Source of the DNA: Lachnospiraceae bacterium JLR.KK008
GTDB lineage: Bacteria; Bacillota; Clostridia; Lachnospirales; Lachnospiraceae
NCBI GenBank assembly: GCA_037015955.1
Contig: CP143548.1
Location: 613,501-677,500, forward strand
Direction of reading: 5' to 3'
DNA: 64,000 bases
Position 1 is the stretch's first letter. Each line of letters starts with the position of its first letter. The position numbers were made by a program, and so were the translations under genes. The notes under the pieces are model-generated. The model was not told where the DNA came from, made no database searches, and worked only from the letters and a program-made list of their open reading frames with translations. Of this stretch, positions 1 through 8,099 are shown one piece after another.

Positions 1-387
1 GGGGATCACCAGCCGAATGACACCGTGGCAAGGCCAATTCGTACCTTTAATGGTGTCCGGCAGCAAAATATCACATGGGAACAGGAGATGGATCGGTATC
101 AGGTGCCGTTTTTTATCTGGGCCAATTATGAGATTGAGGAGAAACAGCAGGTAGACATCAGTGCCAATTTCCTGGCGCTGGAGGTGCTGAAACAGGCAGA
201 CATTCCGGCCGAGGGCTACTACGGATACTTGAATGAGCTGCGGGAGAGCTGCCCGGTAGTCAGTGGAAAGCAGGTTATTCTGGCAGACGGGAGCAGTCTG
301 GACAGCGGCGCGGGGAAAGAGCTGGAGGAGATGAAACGTTACCGTAAGTTACAGTATTATCGGATGTTTGAGGCATACAAAGAGTAA
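1..387 (+). CDS. LTA synthase-family phosphoglycerol transferase, C-terminal part (5' truncated by window)
   Basis: The frame is open from the first base and starts with GDHQP, the metal-binding Asp-His motif near the end of the alkaline-phosphatase-like catalytic domain of LtaS-type enzymes. About 115 further residues follow, including the PFFIWANYEI strand usual in this family. These membrane-anchored enzymes act outside the cell and transfer glycerol-phosphate units to teichoic acids or glycolipids. The transmembrane N-terminus lies off the window. The next gene, a YfhO homologue, is also a lipoteichoic-acid modification type, which supports the call. Exact substrate is not determinable. 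Confidence 0.75.
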   Translation, partial: GDHQPNDTVARPIRTFNGVRQQNITWEQEMDRYQVPFFIWANYEIEEKQQVDISANFLALEVLKQADIPAEGYYGYLNELRESCPVVSGKQVILADGSSLDSGAGKELEEMKRYRKLQYYRMFEAYKE

Positions 388-459
388 CAGATAATGATGA
401 AAAAAGTGGTAAAAAATAGTTAAATCTATAATTAATATTTATTCAGGAGTTTTCAGGCA

Positions 460-2937
460 ATGAAACGAAAGAGAAGACCATTGCTGACCGCGTTTTGTAT
501 TCCGGTGGCAATTATGATTGCGGCTGTTATTTATAAAGAGATCTATCCTTTTGGGGATCGTTGTTTTTTGCGTGTGGATCTGTACAATCAATACCTGCCT
601 TTTTTTACGGAATTACAGAGAAAGTTACAGGAGGGCGGCAGTCTGTTTTTTTCCTGGCGTGCCGGTCTGGGCGCTAACTTTCTGGCGCTGTATGCCTATT
701 ATCTTGCCAGTCCCATGAACTGGCTGCTTGTCCTCTGTCCTCGCGGACTGATGATAGAATTTATGACGCTGCTTATCATTGTTAAAATTGGTCTCTGCGG
801 GCTCAGCTTTGCCTGGTATCTGAAGCGGCATTATCGCACGGACCGCTATGCGGTCGCACTGTTCGCGGTATTTTATGCGCTGTCCGGTTATCTGTGTGCG
901 TACAACTGGAACATTATGTGGCTGGACTGCATTATTCTCGCACCGATCATCATTTTGGGACTGGAAGAGCTTGTGTATGGCGGAAAGCCTGTGCGTTATT
1001 GTCTGTCGCTTGGCCTGTCTGTGCTCACGAATTATTATATCTCTATTTTTATCTGCATTTTTCTTATACTGTACTATACAGTGCTGATTCTTCCGCTTTC
1101 TGTGAAAGAAAAATTGAGAAGTCTGAAGCAGTTTGTCCTGTATTCCCTTCTGGCAGGCGGTCTATCCGGTGCAGTCCTGCTGCCGGGGACACTGGCGCTG
1201 CGGGCCACCCGCTTTGATCATGCCGACTTTCCGGACCGTTTTCGATTTTATTTTCATAGTCTGAACGTGGTGGCAAGGCATTGTGTCAATGTGATGCCGG
1301 AGATCCGCAATGCACACTGGCCGAACTTATACTGCGGTGTGGCAGTTTTCCTGCTGCTTCCGGTTTATCTGTGCAGCAGGCGGATCAGCTGGAAAGAAAA
1401 GCTGCCAAGGATCGCACTGCTTGTGATTTTTCTGTTGAGTTTTTCCATAAATATTCTGGAATTTTTGTGGCATGGGCTGAATTTTCCGGACAGCCTTCCG
1501 GCAAGGCAGTCTTTTCTCTATATTTTTCTCGTGCTTACGCTTAGCTTTGAAGGATATTTACACATTTGGGAAATTTCCCGCAGACAGTTGATCGGAATTG
1601 TGTCAGGTGTGATATTTTTTCTGCTCCTGTGCCGGCAGTTGGCGGACGGAGATGATTTTTTAAAAGGCAGTTTTCGCTTCACGATGCTGTATGTGGTGCT
1701 CTATGCGCTGCTCCTCTACTGGCGGGAACGGGGCAGTTTGAAGAGGACTCTGGCGGCGGGACTGCTATCGGCTCTCGTGATTACGGAAGCATCAATGAAT
1801 ACGGTGGAGACCAGTGTCTTTACGACAAGCCGTTCCCAATATCTGGCGCACCAGCAGGCGTTTCAGGCACTTTCAACTGCTGCGCCGCTACAGGATTTGG
1901 AGGAAGCGGTGTTTCCGCGGATGGAACAATATGATTACATGACGAAAAATGACGGGATGCTGGCCGGAGTGGCGACAGCCACATTCTTTTCTTCTACGGT
2001 CAATGAGGACACGGCGCATCTGTACCGGAGACTGGGCATGAGTACGAGCAAAGTATTTTACAGTTATGAGGGAGCGACGCCGCTGACATCCGCTCTGCTT
2101 TCCGTCGGCTATCTGTTTTCGCAGGAACTGGAGAGCGCCGATGCCTTTCATGAGCTTCTGGCGGAAGGGGAGGGCGGTTATCTGTACCGCAAACAGTATA
2201 CGCTGCCGCCGGGGTTTGTCGTTGCCGCTGATCTGGAGCAGCGCTGGGAGCTGGAGGAAGGCAGTCCCATTGAAGTGCAGAACAGTCTGGCCGGGGCGCT
2301 TGGCCTGGAAAAGCCTCTCTTTGAAGAGATTGAAGCTTTGGAGGAAGATGGAGAAGTGCGCATTATTGTGGAGGAGAGCGGTTATCTTTATGTCTACCCT
2401 CAGGAGTGCAGCACGAAAAATATAACGGTCAATATCGACGACCGGGAGAAGACATTTCCGAAAGTCTATTATCCGCATATTCTTGACTTAGGCTGGTGCA
2501 GGAAGGGCAGTGCGATTCTGCTGACGCAGAGCGGTGACAAGAGAAATGAGAAACATGAACTGGCGTTGTCGGCATACCGTATGAATGTCGACGTTCTGGA
2601 AGCGATGATTGGCATTCTGGAGCGGTATCCGCTGGAGATCAATGCAGTCAGCGACACTTCCGTGGAGGGAGTCGTGGAAGCGGAGGCGGCGGGACTGCTT
2701 GTCACCTCCATTCCCAATGAGGCCGGATGGCGTCTGTCCATAGACGGAGCGGCGGTTCCCATTCATCCGTTTGCAGGAGCAATGATCAGCGCTCCGCTTA
2801 CTGCGGGTACACACAGTGTCGTACTCACATATGAACCGCCGGGCGCATCAGCCGGACTGCTGCTGAGCGCGGTCAGCGCCCTGCTTCTGTTCCTTTTCCG
2901 CTATAGAGCGCGCAGAGCGCAAACAGAGGAATCGTGA
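460..2937 (+). CDS. YfhO family membrane glycosyltransferase
   Basis: An 825-residue protein with about a dozen hydrophobic segments in residues 10-440, a large soluble C-terminal half, and one last membrane segment (AGLLLSAVSALLLFLF) before a basic tail. The aromatic-rich N-terminal third (DLYNQYLPFF, YALSGYLCAYNWNIMWLD) is the YfhO signature. YfhO proteins are GT-C-fold enzymes; in Bacillus and Listeria they move sugars from a lipid carrier onto lipoteichoic acid outside the membrane. CAGGAG lies upstream of the ATG. The last 65 bases overlap the convergent DUF6020 gene, so both proteins end inside each other's antisense. Family assignment is firm; the sugar and acceptor are inference. Confidence 0.85.
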   Translation: MKRKRRPLLTAFCIPVAIMIAAVIYKEIYPFGDRCFLRVDLYNQYLPFFTELQRKLQEGGSLFFSWRAGLGANFLALYAYYLASPMNWLLVLCPRGLMIEFMTLLIIVKIGLCGLSFAWYLKRHYRTDRYAVALFAVFYALSGYLCAYNWNIMWLDCIILAPIIILGLEELVYGGKPVRYCLSLGLSVLTNYYISIFICIFLILYYTVLILPLSVKEKLRSLKQFVLYSLLAGGLSGAVLLPGTLALRATRFDHADFPDRFRFYFHSLNVVARHCVNVMPEIRNAHWPNLYCGVAVFLLLPVYLCSRRISWKEKLPRIALLVIFLLSFSINILEFLWHGLNFPDSLPARQSFLYIFLVLTLSFEGYLHIWEISRRQLIGIVSGVIFFLLLCRQLADGDDFLKGSFRFTMLYVVLYALLLYWRERGSLKRTLAAGLLSALVITEASMNTVETSVFTTSRSQYLAHQQAFQALSTAAPLQDLEEAVFPRMEQYDYMTKNDGMLAGVATATFFSSTVNEDTAHLYRRLGMSTSKVFYSYEGATPLTSALLSVGYLFSQELESADAFHELLAEGEGGYLYRKQYTLPPGFVVAADLEQRWELEEGSPIEVQNSLAGALGLEKPLFEEIEALEEDGEVRIIVEESGYLYVYPQECSTKNITVNIDDREKTFPKVYYPHILDLGWCRKGSAILLTQSGDKRNEKHELALSAYRMNVDVLEAMIGILERYPLEINAVSDTSVEGVVEAEAAGLLVTSIPNEAGWRLSIDGAAVPIHPFAGAMISAPLTAGTHSVVLTYEPPGASAGLLLSAVSALLLFLFRYRARRAQTEES

Positions 2938-4666
2938 GCAGCATCGGATAACCGTAACGGAATTCATTGTAAACCGGCGTTGCCAGAAAGAGAGTGGCGA
3001 AGATCGCTCCATTTGGCAGGAAGACGATCAGGCAGTTTCTCCTGCCGGAGAGAACTGTTTTGCCGGCCAGTGCCAGAGAGAGCCAGAACATGGCGCCAAG
3101 GCTGAAGAGCAGCCCATAGACAGGGATCATGTCGGGCAGCTTAAACACGATTTCTTTGATCTTGATTGTCACGGGATTGTGCAGCAGCGGTTTTGCCGAG
3201 AGTCCGTAAGGATTGTCAGCGATCCGCTCGTCGGAGCCAATCACGTTAGGAACATCAGGGTACCAGTAGCCTTTTGTGGCATCAATATAGCCCCGGACAT
3301 AAGCGCCGGGGTGTTTTCGTCCAAAGGAAACCCACAGCTTCAGATAATCGGCCTTGTGGGCCTCCAGATATGCCTGATCACCCTGGCGGATCAGGTTTTT
3401 CATATGATCGGAACAGAAGGACTCATAGGTCTCCGGGATTCGGGAAGTGTCTACGATCCGGTTCCACATTTCATCGTCCGCAGGATCTGTTTCTTCCTGA
3501 TCCACATAGACTCTGGCGGCAAGCTGGATGGGAATCGAGAGGGATTCCACAAAATCCGGGGAGGCCACATGACAGGCATTCATAAGCGGTCCTTTGATTA
3601 ACAGCACGGGCAGCAGGATCAGAAGATTCAAAAGCAGATGCCGTTTCCACTGCCGCCGGAAACAAAGGAGCAGGAAGGGCACTGTGAGCAGGAAAGCACA
3701 AAACCCATTGGAGCGCAGCAGGCACAGACCGAGCCCGGAGAGCAGGTACAGCAGGTAAGTGCGCCTTGTGAGCGGGAAGGCTTCCTGCCTGGAATGTATG
3801 AGAAAACGCAACAATACGACAGAAAAGAGCAGTGTCATACCGGAAAACAGAATGTCTTTCCACATTGTTATCATATAGATGGCATTATAGGGCAGAAGCG
3901 CATAGAAAGCGATCACGATCAGGCAGAGCCGCTTTTTTATGCACAGTCTGACGAACAGGTCGATCAGATAAGCGAAGATACCAGCCATGACTGCCATCTG
4001 AAAGAGTGTATACAGCCCAAGGCCTGTGAGCGGATTTTTCGTGAGGACGATGCCGATCTCGTAAAAGAGACGGATCAGCTGCGTATGTACCCAGGGGTGA
4101 TGATTGCTCATGGGGAGCGCGCCGATAATCTGCCCATACTGGTTCAGGCTGTCCACAGTCATGACGCCCGGATAATTGGTCGCCAGATAAGGCAGCCAGC
4201 AGAGCAGGCAAAAGAAAAAGGCAAACAGAGGCAACCTGTTATAAAATCTGTCGCTCTTTTGCGTGGCATCTGCGAATGGAGAGCAGTCATTCAGCCATTG
4301 GAAGAAGCAAAAGAGCATCACATAAAAAATACAGAACAGACCGGCGCCGATAATGATCAGATGGCCCAGGCGAAAGAGGCTGCTGCTCAGTCCTCCGAGA
4401 AGCGCTTCGTAGTCGGCGCACAGATAAAAGAAGACGAAGAGAGCGGCCAGAGCGGCGGAAACGATCTTATGTAAGGCGGAAGCGGCGGCTGTCTTTGACC
4501 ATTGCCGGAACTGCCTGACCAGCAGCAGATAGATGACGAACAGCAGTCCGCCAAACAGGTGAAAAGTGCTGATGCCACATGCCCGCACTGTAGCCCAGGT
4601 GGCAAGAAACGCGCAGACGGCGCATATAAGATGAGAATTTACCCGTATCATATCTTTTGTTTTCAT
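2873..4666 (-). CDS. DUF6020 family polytopic membrane protein
   Basis: 597 residues with roughly 12-14 membrane spans. The loop WLPYLATNYPGVMTVDSLNQ followed by NHHPWVHT is the hallmark of DUF6020 and resembles the first extracellular loop of GT-C glycosyltransferases, where an acidic residue is catalytic. A long non-membrane loop (about residues 385-480) is rich in acidic residues. AGGAGTT precedes the ATG on the minus strand, and a good promoter lies at 4715-4743. Its neighbours act on cell-wall polymers, so a lipid-linked-sugar transferase role is likely, but this is inference. The 3' end overlaps yfhO by 65 bp. Confidence 0.75.
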   Translation of the reverse strand: MKTKDMIRVNSHLICAVCAFLATWATVRACGISTFHLFGGLLFVIYLLLVRQFRQWSKTAAASALHKIVSAALAALFVFFYLCADYEALLGGLSSSLFRLGHLIIIGAGLFCIFYVMLFCFFQWLNDCSPFADATQKSDRFYNRLPLFAFFFCLLCWLPYLATNYPGVMTVDSLNQYGQIIGALPMSNHHPWVHTQLIRLFYEIGIVLTKNPLTGLGLYTLFQMAVMAGIFAYLIDLFVRLCIKKRLCLIVIAFYALLPYNAIYMITMWKDILFSGMTLLFSVVLLRFLIHSRQEAFPLTRRTYLLYLLSGLGLCLLRSNGFCAFLLTVPFLLLCFRRQWKRHLLLNLLILLPVLLIKGPLMNACHVASPDFVESLSIPIQLAARVYVDQEETDPADDEMWNRIVDTSRIPETYESFCSDHMKNLIRQGDQAYLEAHKADYLKLWVSFGRKHPGAYVRGYIDATKGYWYPDVPNVIGSDERIADNPYGLSAKPLLHNPVTIKIKEIVFKLPDMIPVYGLLFSLGAMFWLSLALAGKTVLSGRRNCLIVFLPNGAIFATLFLATPVYNEFRYGYPMLLTIPLFALCALYSGKGTEAGR

Positions 4667-4714
4667 AAATAACTCCTGTTATGTAAAATAGAGACAAAAT
4701 AATGCCTTTTAAAA

Positions 4715-4743
4715 AGTGTAAGGGAAGCAAACAATGATGTCAA
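4715..4743 (-). promoter_or_regulatory. sigma-A-type promoter for the DUF6020 gene
   Basis: On the minus strand a perfect TTGACA (4738-4743) is followed after 17 bases by TACACT (4715-4720), about 50 bases ahead of the DUF6020 start. Confidence 0.6.
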
Positions 4744-4870
4744 CGAAAACCTTTGATTGCAATAGAAGGAAAAATTTGTTAGTATGTAACGGGAATCAAG
4801 GATTTGCTGTCTGAATCAGGAGTGATGACGACGGCAATACAACGGTAAAAGCCAGAAAGAGGAGAGTCGG

Positions 4871-5932
4871 ATGAGCTGGGAAGAGAATGTGAGAAAGGTA
4901 ATTCCTTATACACCAGGGGAGCAGCCTGGGCAGCGCAATATCATTAAACTGAATACGAATGAGAATCCTTATCCGCCGGCGCCGGGGGTTATGGAGGCCA
5001 TAAGATCGGTCAAAGCGGAAGAATACAGTCTCTATCCGGACCCGGATGCATCGGCTCTGCGCCGAAGCCTTGCCGAATATCATCGTCTGAAGCCGCAGCA
5101 GGTTTTTGTCGGCGTTGGCTCCGACGATGTGCTGGCGATGTCTTTTCTGACCTTTTTTAACGGTGCCAGTCCGATTCTGTTTCCGGACATTACCTATTCT
5201 TTTTATGACGTCTGGGCGGAACTGTTTCGGATTCCTTATGCGATAAGGCCGCTGCGGGATGACTTTTCCATTGATCCGGATGACTATCTCTGTGACAACG
5301 GGGGAATCATTTTCCCCAATCCGAACGCGCCGACCGGAGTGCTGGAGTCCATAGATATGGTAGAGCGGATTGTGGCGGGAAACCCGGATGTAGTCGTGAT
5401 TGTCGATGAGGCATATATCGATTTTGGCGGCGAGAGCGCGCTGCCGCTGATTGAAAAGTATGAGAATCTGCTGATCGTGCGCACATTTTCCAAGTCCCGC
5501 TCTCTGGCGGGTCTGCGAATCGGATATGCGCTTGGCAGTGAAAGACTGCTTTCTTATCTGAATGACGCAAAATTTTCCTTTAATTCCTATACGATGAATC
5601 TTCCGTCTCTGCGCGCCGGAGTGGCAAGTGTGGAAGACGACGCATATTTCAGAGCGAATGTGGAAAAGGTCATTGCGACACGGGAACGGACCAAGCGGGA
5701 ACTGAAAGCGCTGGGATTTTCCTTTCCGGATTCCGGAAGCAATTTTATTTTTGCCACTCACAGTCAGATACCTGCCAGGGAGCTGTTCGCAGCCTTGAAG
5801 GAAGTCGGTATTTACGTGCGTTACTTTGACCGGCCGCGCATTGACAACTATCTGCGGATCAGCATCGGCACGGACGAGGAAATGAATGTATTGCTGACAT
5901 TTTTGCAACAATATAGTAAAGATAGAAAATAG
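4871..5932 (+). CDS. hisC: histidinol-phosphate aminotransferase (class II PLP aminotransferase)
   Basis: 353 residues, normal for HisC. The N-terminal KLNTNENPYPP motif binds the substrate phosphate. FPNPNAPTG and VDEAYIDF form the cofactor pocket, and TFSKSRSLAGLRIGY carries the Schiff-base lysine. The C-terminal RYF...LRISIGT is the phosphate-binding arginine region. The enzyme converts imidazole-acetol phosphate and glutamate to histidinol phosphate. It is the first gene of a packed operon (9-bp gap to the next gene, then overlapping genes through nadE) that holds no other his genes, so it may serve aromatic transamination as well. AGAAAGAGGAGAG precedes the start. Confidence 0.9.
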   Translation: MSWEENVRKVIPYTPGEQPGQRNIIKLNTNENPYPPAPGVMEAIRSVKAEEYSLYPDPDASALRRSLAEYHRLKPQQVFVGVGSDDVLAMSFLTFFNGASPILFPDITYSFYDVWAELFRIPYAIRPLRDDFSIDPDDYLCDNGGIIFPNPNAPTGVLESIDMVERIVAGNPDVVVIVDEAYIDFGGESALPLIEKYENLLIVRTFSKSRSLAGLRIGYALGSERLLSYLNDAKFSFNSYTMNLPSLRAGVASVEDDAYFRANVEKVIATRERTKRELKALGFSFPDSGSNFIFATHSQIPARELFAALKEVGIYVRYFDRPRIDNYLRISIGTDEEMNVLLTFLQQYSKDRK

Positions 5933-5941
5933 GAGACAATT

Positions 5942-6442
5942 ATGGAAAGTTTGGTAGCATGGTTTACGGAAACATTGGGGGCATATATTTCGAGAGAGCT
6001 TGTCATTTTTATCATCTCGATGATTCCGATTCTGGAACTGAGAGGCGGTCTGGTCGCAGCATCGCTCTTAAAAGTGCCGATTACGACGGCGGTGCCGATC
6101 TGTATCATCGGTAATGTGATCCCGGTGCCATTTATCTTATTGTTTATTCGCCAGATATTTAAGTGGATGCGGGGTGTGCCGGTGATCGGGCCGATCATCC
6201 GGAAGCTGGAGAAACGGGCGATGGGCAAGAGCGACAGCATCAGAAAGTATGAGTTTTGGGGACTGGTACTTTTTGTCGGCATTCCGCTTCCCGGCACAGG
6301 GGCGTGGACCGGTTCACTGATCGCGGCGCTTCTGGAAGTGGACTTTAAGAAGGCGATTCTCGCGGTGCTGCTCGGAGTTGCCATGGCGACGATTATTATG
6401 TCGATTGTGTCTTACGGACTGTTGGGGGCGATCATCAGCTAA
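5942..6442 (+). CDS. small multi-drug export family membrane protein (COG2426)
   Basis: 166 residues with four to five predicted membrane spans. The SMIPILELRGGL and GNVIPVPFILLF segments and the GLVLFVGIPLPGTGAWTGSL motif mark the COG2426 'small multi-drug export' family. Its actual transport role is poorly established. The stop codon TAA shares its last base with the ATG of the following methyltransferase, so the two are translationally coupled. Confidence 0.85.
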   Translation: MESLVAWFTETLGAYISRELVIFIISMIPILELRGGLVAASLLKVPITTAVPICIIGNVIPVPFILLFIRQIFKWMRGVPVIGPIIRKLEKRAMGKSDSIRKYEFWGLVLFVGIPLPGTGAWTGSLIAALLEVDFKKAILAVLLGVAMATIIMSIVSYGLLGAIIS

Positions 6443-7221
6443 TGGAAGCGTATACGGATTTTGCGTCGGTCTATGATATTTTCATGGATGAGACACCTTA
6501 CGAGGCGTGGAGCGCCAATGTGCAGGCAGCGCTGGAACGCCATCAGATTGTAAAAGGACTCGTGCTCGACCTTGGGTGCGGCACGGGTACATTGACAGAG
6601 CTGTTGTCAGCTGCCGGCTTCGATATGATTGGCATCGACAGTTCGCCGGAGATGCTTGGACGCGCCATCGAAAAGCGTGACCGTTCGGAACATGATATTT
6701 TGTATCTCTGCCAGGATATGCGGGAATTCGAACTGTACGGGACGGTACAGGCGGTCGTCAGTCTGTGTGACAGTGTCAATTATATTTTGGAACCTTCTGA
6801 GCTGGAGACGGTATTTTGTCTTGTGAACAACTATCTGGACCCCGGCGGAATCTTTTTCTTTGATTTTAATACGGACTGGAAATACCAGATGATCGGCGAT
6901 GCGGTGATCGCGGAGAACCGGGAGACGTGCAGCTTTATCTGGGAAAATGAATATGACAGGGAGAGCCGCATCAACGAATACGAAGTGACGGTGTTTACGG
7001 AGGAAGCGGACGGAAGATACCGCAAATTTACGGAGACGCATGAACAGCGCGGCTACACGCTTTCTGAGATCAGGGAGCTGCTGGAGGCAGCGGGAATGTC
7101 TGTTCTGGAAACAGCGGATGCGGATACGAACGGTCCGGTGCGGGAGACGAGCGAGAGAATCTATGTGACGGCCCGGGAATCCGGGAAAACGGCAGCGGCA
7201 GAAAATGGAGACAGAGGATGA
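6442..7221 (+). CDS. class I SAM-dependent methyltransferase
   Basis: 259 residues. Motif I VLDLGCGTGTLTELL near residues 34-48, the acidic loop IGIDSSPEML and the DSVNYI and FFFDFNT segments define a Rossmann-fold methyltransferase of the Methyltransf_25 type. The start YTDFASVYDIFMDETPYEAW is typical of a small-molecule or ribosome-linked subgroup found beside hslO in Clostridia. The substrate is unknown. The gene overlaps its upstream neighbour by one base and hslO by four. Confidence 0.85.
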   Translation: MEAYTDFASVYDIFMDETPYEAWSANVQAALERHQIVKGLVLDLGCGTGTLTELLSAAGFDMIGIDSSPEMLGRAIEKRDRSEHDILYLCQDMREFELYGTVQAVVSLCDSVNYILEPSELETVFCLVNNYLDPGGIFFFDFNTDWKYQMIGDAVIAENRETCSFIWENEYDRESRINEYEVTVFTEEADGRYRKFTETHEQRGYTLSEIRELLEAAGMSVLETADADTNGPVRETSERIYVTARESGKTAAAENGDRG

Positions 7222-8099
7222 ATGACTATATTGTGAGGGCAGCGGCGGCAGACGCTCAGATCCGTGCGTTTGCGGCTACGACGAGAGAGCAGGTGGAGAC
7301 GGCCAGACAGCGGCACCAGACGAGTCCGGTGGCGACGGCAGCTCTGGGACGGCTGCTGACGGCAGGCGGCATGATGGGCAGTATGCTCAAGAACGAGAGT
7401 GATCTGCTGACGCTTCAGATCAGCGGAGACGGGCCGATCGGCGGGATCACGGTGACGGCAGACGGAAAGGCGGACGTAAAGGGATATGTGAACAATCCGG
7501 GTGTAATGCTTCCACCAAGCGCAGCAGGGAAACTTGATGTTGGCGGAAGTGTCGGCAAAGGAGTGCTGCGCGTGATCAGGGATATGGGATTAAAAGAGCC
7601 TTATGCGGGGCAGACTGCATTACAGACAGGGGAGATTGCGGAAGATCTGACTTACTATTTTGCCGTCTCGGAGCAGGTTCCTTCGAGTGTCGGGCTGGGT
7701 GTATTGATGAATAAAAACAATACGGTGAGACAGGCCGGCGGTTTTATTGTCCAGTTGATGCCGTTTGCAGAGGAAGCCGTTCTTGGCAGGCTGGAGGAGA
7801 ATCTGCTGCAGATTCCGTCCGTGACGGCGATGCTTGACAGTGGAGATGGACCGGAACAGATGCTGGAGCGGATTCTGGACGGTCTGCAGCCAGAAATTAC
7901 AGACCGGATACCAACGCGGTTCTACTGTGGCTGTGACAAAAAGCGGGTGGAAAAGGCGATTATCAGCATTGGCAGGAAAGAGATCGAAGAGATGATCGCG
8001 GAAGAGAAACCGGTAACAGTCAACTGTCATTTTTGTAATACGGATCATACATTTGCGGTCAGCGAGTTGAAGGATATTTTGAAGAAGGCGGTGCGGTAA
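7218..8099 (+). CDS. hslO: redox-regulated chaperone Hsp33
   Basis: 293 residues, full length. The C-terminal zinc switch is present as FYCGCDKKRV and VNCHFCNTDH (the CXC...CXXC pattern), which holds zinc when reduced and opens on oxidative unfolding stress. The N-terminal body has the SPVATAALGRLLTAGGMMG and GYVNNP motifs of the family. It acts in the cytoplasm as a holdase under peroxide or bleach stress. The start overlaps the methyltransferase stop by four bases, and the stop TAA shares one base with the nadE start. Confidence 0.95.
   Translation: MNDYIVRAAAADAQIRAFAATTREQVETARQRHQTSPVATAALGRLLTAGGMMGSMLKNESDLLTLQISGDGPIGGITVTADGKADVKGYVNNPGVMLPPSAAGKLDVGGSVGKGVLRVIRDMGLKEPYAGQTALQTGEIAEDLTYYFAVSEQVPSSVGLGVLMNKNNTVRQAGGFIVQLMPFAEEAVLGRLEENLLQIPSVTAMLDSGDGPEQMLERILDGLQPEITDRIPTRFYCGCDKKRVEKAIISIGRKEIEEMIAEEKPVTVNCHFCNTDHTFAVSELKDILKKAVR

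Noticed and set aside
3638-4474. 278-codon plus-strand frame opposite the DUF6020 gene
   Set aside because: Hydrophilic Gln/Glu-rich translation of the reverse of a membrane protein; no start signal.
4796-5911. 371-codon minus-strand frame opposite hisC
   Set aside because: Shadow of hisC codon structure; basic, Arg/His-rich sequence without family motifs.
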